Part shown: positions 43,492 through 52,969 of the stretch, in pieces | Layout of the letters: each line of letters opens with the position of its first letter | How positions within the stretch are numbered: position 1 is the first letter of the stretch | From: DSVQ01 sp964484765 | GTDB lineage: Bacteria; Planctomycetota; Planctomycetia; Planctomycetales; Planctomycetaceae | Direction: 5' to 3' | DNA: 64,000 nt | Assembly: GCA_964484765.1 (NCBI GenBank) | Contig: CAZAGI010000011.1 | Coordinates: 1 to 64,000, forward strand | Translations under genes and position numbers: made by a program | Notes under the pieces: model-generated | What the model was told of the DNA's origin: nothing | Databases searched by the model: none | Seen by the model: the letters and a program-made list of their open reading frames with translations, nothing else

Positions 43492-45753
43492 ATGGCCACC
43501 AGCGAAAAACGCAAATACAAAGTGATCGGCACGCGACCGATTCGCCACGACGGCGTCGACAAGGTCACCGGCCGGGCGCAATACGGCGCTGATATCCGCC
43601 TGACCGGAATGTTGTACGGTGTCGTCCTGCGCAGTCCTCATGCACATGCGAAAATCAAATCCATCGACACGACTGCCGCCGCGGCCTTGGCTGGTGTCCG
43701 TGCGATCGTGACGTCCGCCGATTTTCCGGACCAGGTCGGCCGCATTGTGGAACTCGGCGAAGGCGCCGTCAACATGCGGCATCTCTCGGCAAACGTGATG
43801 GCCCACGACAAGGCGCTCTACAAGGGACACGCCGTCGCCGCCGTTGCTGCCGACACCATTCACATCGCGGAAGAAGCGGCGAAGCTCATCAAGATCGATT
43901 ACGAGCCGTTGCCGCTGGTACTGGACGTGATTGCCGCCATGCGCGATGACGCTCCGGTGCTCAATAACGACGTCACCACCAAAGAAATGGGATCCGAAAA
44001 GCCCGGTGATAAACCCTCCAACGTCGCCGCCAAGTTTCTCTTCACCAAGGGTGACGTCAACGCCGGGTTCGCCAAAGCTGACATCATCATCGAGCGCGAA
44101 TTCCGCACGGCGACAGTGCATCAAGGTTACATCGAACCCCACAATGCGACCGTGTTGTGGAATGCCGACGGCAAAGTGACCGTCTGGATGAGCACCCAGG
44201 GGACGTTCACCGTCCGGCAGCAGACCGCCGAACTGGTCGGCATTCCGGTCTCCGATGTCAAAGTCATCCCGATGGAAATCGGCGGCGGTTTCGGCGGCAA
44301 GATTTCCGTCTATCTGCCGCCGGTCGCCGCAATTCTGTCCCGCAAGACTGGCAAGCCGGTTCAACTGCTGATGGATCGCGCGGCGGTGTTTGAAGCCACC
44401 GGCCCCACGCCGGGGTCATTCATGCGCGTGAAGGTCGGGGCGACGCGCGACGGCAAGATCGTCGCCGGCGATGCATGGATTGCCTTCGAAGCCGGGGCGT
44501 TTCCCGGTTCGCCGATTGCGCCCGGTTGTATGTGCGTGTTTGCCTGTTACGACATCCCCGACGCCCGCGTGGAAGGGTATGACGTCTGCGTGAACAAACC
44601 GCGAACGAATGCGTATCGCGCGCCGGGTTCCACTCAGGTCGCGTTCGCCATCGAGACCGTCGTGGATGAGATCTGCGAAAAGCTTGGTGTCGACGGTGCT
44701 GAATTCCGCATCCAGAACGCTGCGAAGGAGGGAACGCGCCGCGTTGACGGACCAGTCTACAGCCGCATCGGCATGCTCGAAACGGTCGAGGCCATCCGGA
44801 ACAGCGAACACTACAAGTCGAAGCTGAACGGTCCGAACCGCGGCCGCGGGATTGCCAGCGGGTTCTGGTTCAACGCGGGACTCAAGTCGGCGGTTGTGGC
44901 TTCCGTGAACCTCGATGGCACGGTCTCGTTGATCGAAGGTTCGACCGACATCGGCGGGTCGCGCACCGGCATCGCCATGCAACTCGCGGAAACACTCGGG
45001 ATCACCGCGGAAGCAGTGAAACCGCAGGTCGCGGATACCGACAGCATTGGTTACACCGACGTCACCGGCGGCAGCCGCGTGACTTTCGCCACCGGCATTG
45101 CGGCCGTGAATGCGGCGAAAGAAATCCAGCAGCAGATGGTCGAACGGGCCGCGCTGCTGTGGGAAGTTGATGCGGCGGCCGTGAAATACGAAGACGGCAA
45201 GATCATTGGTCCGGCGGGGAAATCGTTCCGCTTTGCCGAACTCGCGGCGAAGATTCACGAAGTCGGCGGCGCGATCATCGGCCACGGCACGTCGAGTGAA
45301 GCCGAACAGGGCGGCGCGTTCGGCACCCACTGCGTCGATGTCGAAGTCGATCCCGACACCGGCAAAGTGCAGATCCTGCGGTACACCATCGCCCAGGACG
45401 CCGGGACCGCGATCCACCCCAGCTATGTCGAAGGCCAGATGCAGGGCGGCGTCGTGCAGGGCATCGGCTGGGCGCTCAATGAAGAATACTGGTACGACGA
45501 CAAAGGCGCGATGCGGAATGCAACGTTCCTCGACTACCGCATTCCCACCTGTTACGACGTGCCAATGATTGAAACCATCATCGTGGAAGTACCGGACCCG
45601 GCACACCCGTATGGAGTCCGCGGCGTGGGGGAAGTGCCGATCTGTCCGCCGCCGCCGGCGATCGCCAATGCCATTCACGCCGCGGTCGGGGTCCGCATGC
45701 GCGAATTGCCCATGTCGCCGCCGAAAGTTTGTGCGGCCATCCTGCAGAAATAA
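43492..45753 (+). CDS. Molybdenum hydroxylase molybdopterin-binding (large) subunit
   Basis: 753 residues from the ATG at 43492, with AGAGGA upstream. IGTRPIRHDGVDKVTGRAQYGADIRLTGMLY is the usual start. Mo-cofactor contacts: IGGGFGGKISVYLPPVAA, AYRAPGSTQVAFAIE, TDVTGGSRVTFATGIAA, and the C-terminal active-site Glu in VRGVGEVPICPP. The AYRAPG loop is not the AYRCSFR of form I CO dehydrogenase, so it is a xanthine-dehydrogenase-family enzyme with unknown substrate. Cytosolic. Confidence 0.94.
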   Translation: MATSEKRKYKVIGTRPIRHDGVDKVTGRAQYGADIRLTGMLYGVVLRSPHAHAKIKSIDTTAAAALAGVRAIVTSADFPDQVGRIVELGEGAVNMRHLSANVMAHDKALYKGHAVAAVAADTIHIAEEAAKLIKIDYEPLPLVLDVIAAMRDDAPVLNNDVTTKEMGSEKPGDKPSNVAAKFLFTKGDVNAGFAKADIIIEREFRTATVHQGYIEPHNATVLWNADGKVTVWMSTQGTFTVRQQTAELVGIPVSDVKVIPMEIGGGFGGKISVYLPPVAAILSRKTGKPVQLLMDRAAVFEATGPTPGSFMRVKVGATRDGKIVAGDAWIAFEAGAFPGSPIAPGCMCVFACYDIPDARVEGYDVCVNKPRTNAYRAPGSTQVAFAIETVVDEICEKLGVDGAEFRIQNAAKEGTRRVDGPVYSRIGMLETVEAIRNSEHYKSKLNGPNRGRGIASGFWFNAGLKSAVVASVNLDGTVSLIEGSTDIGGSRTGIAMQLAETLGITAEAVKPQVADTDSIGYTDVTGGSRVTFATGIAAVNAAKEIQQQMVERAALLWEVDAAAVKYEDGKIIGPAGKSFRFAELAAKIHEVGGAIIGHGTSSEAEQGGAFGTHCVDVEVDPDTGKVQILRYTIAQDAGTAIHPSYVEGQMQGGVVQGIGWALNEEYWYDDKGAMRNATFLDYRIPTCYDVPMIETIIVEVPDPAHPYGVRGVGEVPICPPPPAIANAIHAAVGVRMRELPMSPPKVCAAILQK

Positions 45754-45812
45754 TCCCAGTCCTGCATTCGACTGGGATGTTCCGCTTCGTTTCATTCCGA
45801 CGATTGAGTGGC

Positions 45813-45928
45813 GGGTCAGTCTGAAGAGTCGGGGCAGGGGCCCCGACCTAACATTTTCAGTTGATTTCACATCCATAGGTCGGGGCCCCTGTCCCGACTC
45901 TTTGATTTTTCAAACTGACCCCACTACG
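45813..45928. repeat. MITE-like palindromic element flanked by 14-bp direct repeats
   Basis: 116 bp. Left arm GGGTCAGT...GAGTCGGGGCAGGGGCC (45813-45850) and right arm (45876-45921) form a long imperfect inverted repeat. The flanks are identical 14-mers GACGATTGAGTGGC at 45799-45812 and 45929-45942. Related in wording to 29763-29840. Confidence 0.75.
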
Positions 45929-45946
45929 GACGATTGAGTGGCCTTG

Positions 45947-47191
45947 ATGCCCAGCGAATCTGATGCGCCTGCCGTTCTGTCGGTGGCACAACTCACGGCA
46001 ATTTTGCGCGGGGTCGTCGAGCAGTGTTTTCCCGATGTCTGGGTCGCGGGGGAAGTCTCAAACTGCCAGAAGGCCGGTTCGGGGCACATCTATTTCACGC
46101 TGAAAGATGAAGAGGCGCAACTGAAGGCCGTAATGTGGCGCACGGCCGCGTCGCGGCTCAAGTTTGATCTCCGCGACGGCATGGAAGTCATCGCCAACGG
46201 AGCGCTCGAAGTCTATCCGCCGCGGGGGCAATACCAGCTCATCTGCCAGCGGCTGCAACCGCAGGGCATCGGCGGGCTGGAACTTGCGCTACGGCAGTTG
46301 CAGGAAAAATTATCCGCTGAAGGTCTGTTCGACCCGGCCAGAAAGCGGCTGCTACCAGAATTTCCGCGGACGATTGCGCTGGTCACCAGCCCCACTGGTG
46401 CCGCCGTGCGTGATATGTTGCAGATTCTCGCCCGGCGGTGGCCGCTCGCGCGCGTCCTTCTGTTGCCGGTCGCCGTGCAAGGCGACGGGGCGAAGGAGCA
46501 GATTGCCGCGGCACTGGGCCAGATCGGTCGCTTGCCGGAGGTGGATGTGGTCATCTGCGGACGCGGCGGCGGCAGCCTGGAAGATTTGTGGGCCTTCAAC
46601 GAAGAAATCGTCGCCCGCGCGATCGCGGCGTGCCCAGTTCCGGTGGTGAGCGCCGTCGGCCATGAAATTGATGTGACCATTGCCGACCTGGTATCCGACC
46701 GTCGGGCGCTCACACCGAGCGAAGCTGCGGAAATTGTCGTCCCGTCGATCGATGCAATCCGCGTGCTGTTGCAACGGCAGCGCGAGCGGCTAAGGTCGGC
46801 TCTCAAGAATCGCGCCAGCCAGGCTAGGGTGACGCTGGACGCGTTGTCCCAGCGCCGCTGTTTTGCTCGTCCTCTCGATGCGCTGCATGACCGGGCGACA
46901 AAGCTCGATGAACTCGAAGCACGGTTGAAGCGCGCGGCGCGGGCGTTCACGACAAAATCGCGCGCGACGGTCGATGCATACGCCGGCCAACTCGATGCGC
47001 TCAGCCCACTGGGCGTCTTGAGCCGCGGTTACTCGCTCACCAAGCGCTTGTCTGACGGCCGCGTCCTGCGTCACGCCGCAGAAGTGGCGACCGGCGACCG
47101 AATCTCCACTTTGCTCGATGATGGTGAAATCATCAGCACAGTGGAACGCGTTGACGCCGAAGACGGCGGTGCAATGCTCAACAACGGTTAG
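45947..47191 (+). CDS. xseA: Exodeoxyribonuclease VII large subunit
   Basis: 414 residues from ATG 45947, which gives the usual MPSES...LSVAQLTAIL opening; GTG 45938 is an alternative. N-terminal OB-fold (PDVWVAGEVSNCQKAGSGHIYFTLKDEEAQLKAVMW), then the catalytic region with FPRTIALVTSPTGAAVRDM, ICGRGGGSLEDLWAFNEE, and AVGHEIDVTIADLVSDRRALTPSEAAE. Long coiled coil, C-terminal LSPLGVLSRGYSLTK. No xseB small-subunit gene follows. The upstream region has been invaded by the element at 45813-45928. Confidence 0.95.
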   Translation: MPSESDAPAVLSVAQLTAILRGVVEQCFPDVWVAGEVSNCQKAGSGHIYFTLKDEEAQLKAVMWRTAASRLKFDLRDGMEVIANGALEVYPPRGQYQLICQRLQPQGIGGLELALRQLQEKLSAEGLFDPARKRLLPEFPRTIALVTSPTGAAVRDMLQILARRWPLARVLLLPVAVQGDGAKEQIAAALGQIGRLPEVDVVICGRGGGSLEDLWAFNEEIVARAIAACPVPVVSAVGHEIDVTIADLVSDRRALTPSEAAEIVVPSIDAIRVLLQRQRERLRSALKNRASQARVTLDALSQRRCFARPLDALHDRATKLDELEARLKRAARAFTTKSRATVDAYAGQLDALSPLGVLSRGYSLTKRLSDGRVLRHAAEVATGDRISTLLDDGEIISTVERVDAEDGGAMLNNG

Positions 47192-47982
47192 ACTGACGGC
47201 ATCGTACTTCGCTGGCGTGGGCGACGGAGCCATCGCCAGGCGATGACCAGGGGGAGCGCCAGCACGATGAGCCACGGGACGAGTGCGACAGCCACAAGCA
47301 GAAGGCCGCGTCCGAACAGCAGGAGTACGTTGACCGAGCTGCGAATCACGGACATCACTTGAGACGACAGCGGTTGGCCGTCTGACCAGCTTACACCGAA
47401 CAATTCGTGCACACTGAGATGGACCGTGGCGTATTGCGTGGCATGTTCGAGATAGCGGACCCGGCCCTGGGCCTGCTCGACTTCCTGCCGCACGCGCTGC
47501 AGTTGCTGCTCGACCGCGAGAATATCGGCCAGCGTGCCGGTCCCTTCCTGCAGCAGCTTGAGCAAGCGTTCTTCTTCCACGCGTTTGGACGCGAGGCGGG
47601 CAGAAACATCGATGAATTGTTCCGTCACGTCCTCGGCAGTGGTCCGTTGCGATTGCACCACGCCCCACGGCTTCACCACATCGAGAAACGCGGGCAGTTT
47701 TTCAGACGGAACGCGGATCGTCCACGTGCCCGAATGCTGCGACTGCGTGATTTGACTGTCTGCGATGTAGCCCTTCACCGCGTCCACGGCGTTGGGAAGC
47801 TGACGAGCAACCGTGTCGACGGAGTCCACGCGCAGATTCAGATGGACCGTGTCGATCACCTTTCGCTCGACACTCGCGCCGCCGGGATGGACTTGTGCCG
47901 CGGCCATCATGCCGGTGGCAGGGGAAACAGAAGCACCGCAACCGACGACCACCAACAGCGCGCACCAACAGACGATCCGCAT
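47188..47982 (-). CDS. DUF4349 lipoprotein with C-terminal membrane helix
   Basis: 264 residues from the ATG preceded by GGGAG. Lipobox VVVGC. IDTVHLNLRVDSVDTVARQL, GYIADSQITQ, TWTIRVPSEKLPAFLDVVKPWG, and a coiled coil (LLKLLQEGTGTLADILAVEQQLQRVRQEVEQAQGR) precede a hydrophobic helix and a basic tail RRPRQRS. This is the DUF4349 layout. Function unknown. Converges on xseA with a 4-bp overlap; third gene after infA and rnhA. Confidence 0.88.
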   Translation of the reverse strand: MRIVCWCALLVVVGCGASVSPATGMMAAAQVHPGGASVERKVIDTVHLNLRVDSVDTVARQLPNAVDAVKGYIADSQITQSQHSGTWTIRVPSEKLPAFLDVVKPWGVVQSQRTTAEDVTEQFIDVSARLASKRVEEERLLKLLQEGTGTLADILAVEQQLQRVRQEVEQAQGRVRYLEHATQYATVHLSVHELFGVSWSDGQPLSSQVMSVIRSSVNVLLLFGRGLLLVAVALVPWLIVLALPLVIAWRWLRRPRQRSTMPSV

Positions 47983-48073
47983 GGGACGTCTCCCGAAGAA
48001 CGACGGAATTTCGTCCATTGCCTACAGAGACGCACCAACCCTGGGGATTATTCCGCAGATTTTCGCCAGACGG

Positions 48074-48568
48074 TTAACCATCGGCGCCGGACTGGCAACG
48101 CAGCGCCGCCGCGACGGCAAGTTCGTCGCAGCGTTCGTTCTCAGCATGCCCGGCGTGGCCGCGGATGTGCGTGAACTTGACCGTGTGCTGCGCGAGCAGG
48201 CCGTCCAATCGCTGCCAGAGCTCCACGTTTTTGACCGGCTTCCATTGCTGCCCTTCGCGGCGACGCCAGCCATTCTTCTTCCAGCCGGGCAGCCATTCAC
48301 TGCTCCCTTTGGCCACGTAAGAACTGTCGGTGACGACTTCCACAGATGACGGTGTGTGTAACGCTTCCAACCCGGCGATCACGGCCATCAATTCCATCTG
48401 GTTATTGGTCGTGAGCCGTTCGCCGCCGGAGCCTTCTTTTTCGGAGCCGGTTTTCGGATGTCGCAGAATATAGGCCCATCCGCCAGGGCCGGGATTCCCG
48501 CGGCATGCACCGTCGGTGAAAAGCTGCACAAAGGCGCGCGCCGCGGGCGTAGTTTCTGGTGACGCCAT
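48074..48568 (-). CDS. rnhA: Ribonuclease HI
   Basis: Degrades the RNA strand of RNA-DNA hybrids. 164 residues from ATG 48568 (AGGGATG upstream). FTDGACRGNPGPGGWAYIL with catalytic Asp, TTNNQMELMAVIAGLEAL with Glu, VVTDSSYVAKG with Asp, and HIRGHAGHAENERCDELA with His/Asp: the full type 1 active site. 65 bp downstream of infA on the same strand. Confidence 0.96.
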   Translation of the reverse strand: MASPETTPAARAFVQLFTDGACRGNPGPGGWAYILRHPKTGSEKEGSGGERLTTNNQMELMAVIAGLEALHTPSSVEVVTDSSYVAKGSSEWLPGWKKNGWRRREGQQWKPVKNVELWQRLDGLLAQHTVKFTHIRGHAGHAENERCDELAVAAALRCQSGADG

Positions 48569-48633
48569 GCGACATCCCTGCTGCCAAAGATGGGGTGATT
48601 GCAACGCGAGAACGAATTCCGGGAGAACCGGAA

Positions 48634-48852
48634 TCAACGTTCGCGGAAGATGATCCGCCCGCGGTTGAGATCATACGGGGAGACTTCGACCGTGACACGG
48701 TCGCCGGGGACAATACGAATGAAGTGCTTGCGCATCTTTCCCGCGACGTGCGCCAGCACGGTATGCCCGTTGTCCAGCACCACACGGAACTGCGTGTTGG
48801 CCAACGCCTCGACGACGTTGCCATCGACTTCGATCGCTTCTTCCTTCGCCAT
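48634..48852 (-). CDS. infA: Translation initiation factor IF-1
   Basis: 72 residues, exact family size, one OB-fold. MAKEEAIEVDGNVVEALANTQFRV, ENGHTVLAHVAGKMRKHFIRIVPGDRVTVEVSPYD with DNGH in place of ENGH, and GRIIFRER. Heads the infA-rnhA-DUF4349 group rather than a ribosomal operon. Confidence 0.98.
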   Translation of the reverse strand: MAKEEAIEVDGNVVEALANTQFRVVLDNGHTVLAHVAGKMRKHFIRIVPGDRVTVEVSPYDLNRGRIIFRER

Positions 48853-49118
48853 AAACTCCAGTCTCATCACAAAATGCGGAGCGGTGAACAGTAACACGCC
48901 ATTCCACAGACTTTCGGGGAAACGCGAATTGTACCGACTCCCCGGCGGCACCACCATCACATCTTCGCGTTTTCTCGGCCAGAATTCATAGCCACGTCGG
49001 CCAGGGGATTTTCTGGTCCGAAACCGGTCCGGATTCGTTCCGGTAGTATCACGCCCAGCGGGAAGTTAGACTCACCAGCAACGAAAACCATGTCTTGATT
49101 GGCACCGAAAGGCTCACC

Positions 49119-49838
49119 ATGCGGCTGCACACTTGGTTATTGCTGGGATTGGCACTCTGCGGATTCACCCTGTCATTGAGGGCACAGGAAGCGCCGAAAG
49201 AAAACGACGCGATCAAGCCCGTCCCACGCGATGGCGGCTGGGTGAAACGGCATGAATCGTTCAATGCCCGAGTGAAGCAAGGCAATGTGGACTTGTTGTT
49301 CATCGGCGATTCCATCACGCAGGGCTGGGAAGGCAACGGGAAAGATGCCTGGGCAAAGCACTTCACGCCGCGAAACGCCGTGAACCTGGGCATCGGAGGC
49401 GATCGCACCCAGCACGTGCTGTGGCGGCTGGACAACGGCAACATTGAAGGCGTCAAACCCAAACTTGCCGTGATCATGATTGGCACGAACAACGCGCGGA
49501 GCAACAAGCCGGAAGAGACCGCCGCCGGTGTCACCGCGATCGTCACCAAACTGCGAGAAAAGTTGCCAGAAATGAAGATCCTGCTGCTGGCAATCTTCCC
49601 GCGTGAGGCTGACAGCAACGGTCAACTGCGACAGACAAACACCAAGGTCAACGAGCAGATCGCGAAACTCGCCGATGGGAAAATGATCGAGTATCTCGAT
49701 ATCGGCCCGAAGTTCCTCGCTGAAGACGGCACGCTCAGCAAGGACATCATGCCCGACCTGCTGCACCTCAGCGTGAAGGGTTATGAAATCTGGGCCGAAG
49801 CCATTGAACCGCACGTTGCCCGGATGATGGGAGGTTGA
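49119..49838 (+). CDS. Secreted SGNH/GDSL-type hydrolase
   Basis: 239 residues. Signal peptide 1-22 (LLLGLALCGFTLSLRAQ). Block I IGDSITQGWEG (catalytic Ser), block II GIGGDRTQHVLWRL, block III GTNNARS, and the C-terminal DLLHLSVKGYEIWA, which has D and H of the triad with the DxxH spacing. Closest in wording to platelet-activating-factor acetylhydrolase-like esterases, common in planctomycetes; the true substrate is probably an acetylated glycan. Single gene. Confidence 0.93.
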   Translation: MRLHTWLLLGLALCGFTLSLRAQEAPKENDAIKPVPRDGGWVKRHESFNARVKQGNVDLLFIGDSITQGWEGNGKDAWAKHFTPRNAVNLGIGGDRTQHVLWRLDNGNIEGVKPKLAVIMIGTNNARSNKPEETAAGVTAIVTKLREKLPEMKILLLAIFPREADSNGQLRQTNTKVNEQIAKLADGKMIEYLDIGPKFLAEDGTLSKDIMPDLLHLSVKGYEIWAEAIEPHVARMMGG

Positions 49839-49854
49839 GTTTCTTCATTCCGGT

Positions 49855-49986
49855 CCCCTCACCCCCGTCTGCGGGGGAAAGGGAGTGGGTGAGGGGCGAA
49901 TGCTTCACATGACGCTCACCAACTCATCGCGTTGCTTGCCCCCTCATCCGGCCTGTCGGCCACCTTCTCCCCCACAGGGGAGAAGG
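49855..49986. repeat. Pair of terminator-like intergenic hairpins
   Basis: First hairpin: CCCCTCACCC (49855-49864) with GGGTGAGGGG (49887-49896). Second: CCTTCTCCCC (49963-49972) with GGGGAGAAGG (49977-49986), loop CACA. Purine/pyrimidine-rich wording of this kind recurs between genes in many bacterial genomes. Sits in the 189-bp gap between the hydrolase and GTPase genes. Confidence 0.7.
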
Positions 49987-50027
49987 AACGAAGCGCGAGC
50001 GTGTCCAACCGTTAAAAGTGATCCGCC

Positions 50028-51200
50028 GTGTGGAATCGTCTGAAATCGCTGTTCGGTTGGCAGCCGCTCGCAGACGACGAGTTCGAAGCCGCGCGTCGGA
50101 AATTGCTCGCCGAGACGCCGGTCCCCGTCTTTTGGCTCTTTGGCAAGACGGGCAGCGGGAAGTCGTCGATCGTTCGGGCCCTCACCGGGGCGACAACCGC
50201 CGAGATCGGCAACGGCTTCCGTCCGCAGACGAAAACCTCATCGGAGTACGATTTCCCCACCGCCGAGCAACCCGTCGTCCGCTTTCTGGACACCCGCGGC
50301 CTGGGCGAAGCGCACTACGATCCGGCGGAAGATCTGAAAGCGTTCGCAGCCAAAGCGCATCTGGTCGTCGTCACGGCGCGGGTCGCCGATCAGGCGCTAG
50401 AACCGATCTTGTCACCGCTCAAACAAATGCGGGCCGCAGCACCGCAGCGCCCGGTCGTGCTGGCGCTGACGTGTCTGCACGAAGCGTACCCGATGGAGCA
50501 ACACCCCACGCCGGATCCGTTCACCGTCGACGTTGACTGGCCGGAGACGTTGCCGGAAGACTTGCGACGATTGCTGGTGATGCAACAGCAGCGGTTCGCG
50601 GGGTTGGTCGATCACATCGTGCCGATCGATCTGACCCCTGCGGAAGAAGGGTTTACAGAACCGCGGTTCGGCCTTGACCGTCTGGAGAATACGCTTCAGG
50701 GGGCGCTACCCAAAGCGTTTCGGCAAACGCTGCTGCAACTGCACGATGTCCGCGAACAGTTGCAGGATCTCACCGAACGGCAGGCGTGGCCGATTATCCT
50801 GAGCTACAGCAGTCTGGCCGCGACCGCCGCCGCGACGCCGCTGCCGTGGGCCGACATCCCCGTGGTGCTCGGTCTGCAGACGCGGCTGATCTACCGACTC
50901 GCCAAACTGTACGGGCAGGAAATGCGGTCGGACGAACTGATAAAAATGGCCGGGGCGCTCGGCGGGCAACTTCTCACGCGGTTCGCCATCCGCGCCCCAC
51001 TCAAATTTTTGCCGTTTGTGGGCCACACGCTGAGCGCAGCGATGGCGTTTGCCTACACGTTATCACTCGGCAAGGCGTGCTGCTGGTACTTCGGAGAAAT
51101 CAAAGCCGGACACATTCCCACGCAACAAGACCTCAACGCCGTCTGGAACGAAAAACTGCAGGACGCGCTGCAGGTATGGAAGACCCGCGATAAGAAGTAG
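50028..51200 (+). CDS. GTPase with C-terminal DUF697 domain
   Basis: 390 residues from a GTG start; no obvious SD. G1 FGKTGSGKSSIVRALTG, G3 DTRGLGE, and LALTCLHEAYPM where NKxD would be expected, so the G4 base-specificity motif is degenerate. Residues ~255-365 match DUF697: AATAAATPLPWADIPVVLGLQTRLIYRLAKLYGQEM, then a hydrophobic hairpin FVGHTLSAAMAFAYTLSLGKACCWYF. Such proteins are membrane-associated YcjX/YeeP-like GTPases of unclear role. 33 bp before the next gene. Confidence 0.85.
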   Translation: MWNRLKSLFGWQPLADDEFEAARRKLLAETPVPVFWLFGKTGSGKSSIVRALTGATTAEIGNGFRPQTKTSSEYDFPTAEQPVVRFLDTRGLGEAHYDPAEDLKAFAAKAHLVVVTARVADQALEPILSPLKQMRAAAPQRPVVLALTCLHEAYPMEQHPTPDPFTVDVDWPETLPEDLRRLLVMQQQRFAGLVDHIVPIDLTPAEEGFTEPRFGLDRLENTLQGALPKAFRQTLLQLHDVREQLQDLTERQAWPIILSYSSLAATAAATPLPWADIPVVLGLQTRLIYRLAKLYGQEMRSDELIKMAGALGGQLLTRFAIRAPLKFLPFVGHTLSAAMAFAYTLSLGKACCWYFGEIKAGHIPTQQDLNAVWNEKLQDALQVWKTRDKK

Positions 51201-51233
51201 ATTCCCAACTGGACGAGCACAAGAGACCTGCTG

Positions 51234-52691
51234 ATGACAATCGCATTCTTCTTGGCGTGCGTATTGGCGCTCGATGAAACGACGCTTTGGATCGATGCCG
51301 TCGACACCTATGACGCACGGAAAACGCAACGCCAGACGGAACTGCACATCGCGACAGAGACGACGAACAGCAGACTCTTTCCGGCCGGTCGTGTGGAGGG
51401 TGCTCGAGCGTTTGTTTATTGGTCTGAGCAACTGGTGGAAGAACCCACTCTCACTTGTATCGACCTTCGGACACGATCACTCGTCTGGCAAGTGCCGCTT
51501 TCGGAGCATGTGGAGAGGTTGCTGTTCACACACGACCACATCATTGCCTGCGAAACACCCGGTCCGCACCAAAGAGAACGGCAACTACGTTGGTTCCGGC
51601 GTGACACTGGCGCGTTAAACACCGATCTCACTTCCAACGATTGGCGGTGGTATCAACTGTTCGATCAGAAATGGCTCGTGTTTTCCACGGGAGAAATCCG
51701 TGACGCCGAAACAGGGCAACTGCTGGCGACGACCACCGGCAAATACCTCGAATCTGCATTGGTGTTCGGTACAACTCTGATCGCGCTGGTCGACGAGACT
51801 TCTCAGAACGACGAACACGAACAATGGGTCCAACAAACGGATCTGAAAACGGGAACGATTCTGGCCCGACATTCCTTGAGGGAAATTTTTGAGCGTGAAA
51901 GCGTCGTTCTGATTGCCGCGAACGACCGCATGGTTGTTTTTGATGCTCGATCGTTCGATGGTACACAACGAGCTTTGTTGTGCTTGGACACCGCCTCGGG
52001 ACTCACGCGATGGCGCACTCCAGTTCCATTGAACGCTCCAATTCGCTTCTTGCCCGCATCCACGGGAATGGCGACGGTACGGTCGCCGCGCAGTGATCTC
52101 GCGAGCGCTGCCAGCCTGGACATCGATTTCGAAACGGGAATGGTTCTCTATCCGCGTGATCGTTCGTCACCATTGTCGCGATTTGACTGGTATGGAGGGT
52201 CGGGGTCCACCTTGTTGAGTATGCGATTGGTCAACGATCAACTCGTCGGCTGGTTCAAGTTTCCCGGTTCACATGCTCCTGTGCTAAGCGTCGATGCGCA
52301 TACCGGGAAGCTTCGCTGGTCCACGCCGGTCACGCAGTCGGTCGATCGAATCAGCTGGATGCCGGAACTCAGTCCATCTACAGAATTCGTTGTGATTCCG
52401 GTGGAAGAAGGCCTCCTTGAATTCGTCAACTTGGAGACCGGCAAACTCTCGATTCTGACGGTCAATTCCCTGGGTTTGCCTCCAAGGCTGAAACACTCGC
52501 TTTCTCCACCGGTCAATTCGAATGCCTCGATCCCGTCACGGGAGCCGAAATCGGAATCGTTAAAACGCCGTGTCGTGCTGAGTATTGCCGCGTTGGTCGT
52601 GGTCGTGCTGATGTATGGCACCTTCCGTTCCACACGCGGGCGCAACTCCCGACAGCCGTCCACCCCACCGCTATCACCCGACGAAGCTTAA
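51234..52691 (+). CDS. PQQ-type beta-propeller protein with C-terminal membrane anchor
   Basis: 485 residues. Short N-terminal signal (MTIAFFLACVLALDE), then repeated CIDLRTRSLVWQVPL, LKTGTILARH, LDTASGLTRWRTPVP, VDAHTGKLRWSTPV and VNLETGKLSIL segments: blades of a PQQ-like (WD/quinoprotein-like) propeller. A hydrophobic helix at about 440-460 (VVLSIAALVVVVLMYGTF) and a basic/Pro-rich tail follow. No enzymatic residues identified. Possibly cotranscribed with the GTPase. Function unknown. Confidence 0.8.
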   Translation: MTIAFFLACVLALDETTLWIDAVDTYDARKTQRQTELHIATETTNSRLFPAGRVEGARAFVYWSEQLVEEPTLTCIDLRTRSLVWQVPLSEHVERLLFTHDHIIACETPGPHQRERQLRWFRRDTGALNTDLTSNDWRWYQLFDQKWLVFSTGEIRDAETGQLLATTTGKYLESALVFGTTLIALVDETSQNDEHEQWVQQTDLKTGTILARHSLREIFERESVVLIAANDRMVVFDARSFDGTQRALLCLDTASGLTRWRTPVPLNAPIRFLPASTGMATVRSPRSDLASAASLDIDFETGMVLYPRDRSSPLSRFDWYGGSGSTLLSMRLVNDQLVGWFKFPGSHAPVLSVDAHTGKLRWSTPVTQSVDRISWMPELSPSTEFVVIPVEEGLLEFVNLETGKLSILTVNSLGLPPRLKHSLSPPVNSNASIPSREPKSESLKRRVVLSIAALVVVVLMYGTFRSTRGRNSRQPSTPPLSPDEA

Positions 52692-52969
52692 CTCGTTGCT
52701 GAAAAACAGATTGGATAAAACACCACCTGCTCCAACCAGAGCAGCAGATCCATGGACAAAAGCTTTGGATCGCGCGATCCTCGGCAACCGTCTGACGGTT
52801 TGCAGTCAATGTGTCACCGGTACAACACCACATTCCGTCGCCTTGTGGGTTCGCAGCCGGGATTCTATAATCTCACGCGGTTCGCACACTGAAACCGTGT
52901 CGCGGAGACGACTTGTGATCGGCCCGCTGGTTGGCCGGTCCCGTGACGCGTTTCGTTTGCCAGGAGTCG

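Noticed and set aside
44416..45876. 486-codon frame antisense to the molybdopterin subunit gene
   Set aside because: Composition is Arg/His/Asp-rich shadow sequence; the sense gene is certain.
47192..47300. Expected xseB after xseA
   Set aside because: The DUF4349 gene converges here directly, so there is no room for xseB; absence from the genome cannot be concluded.
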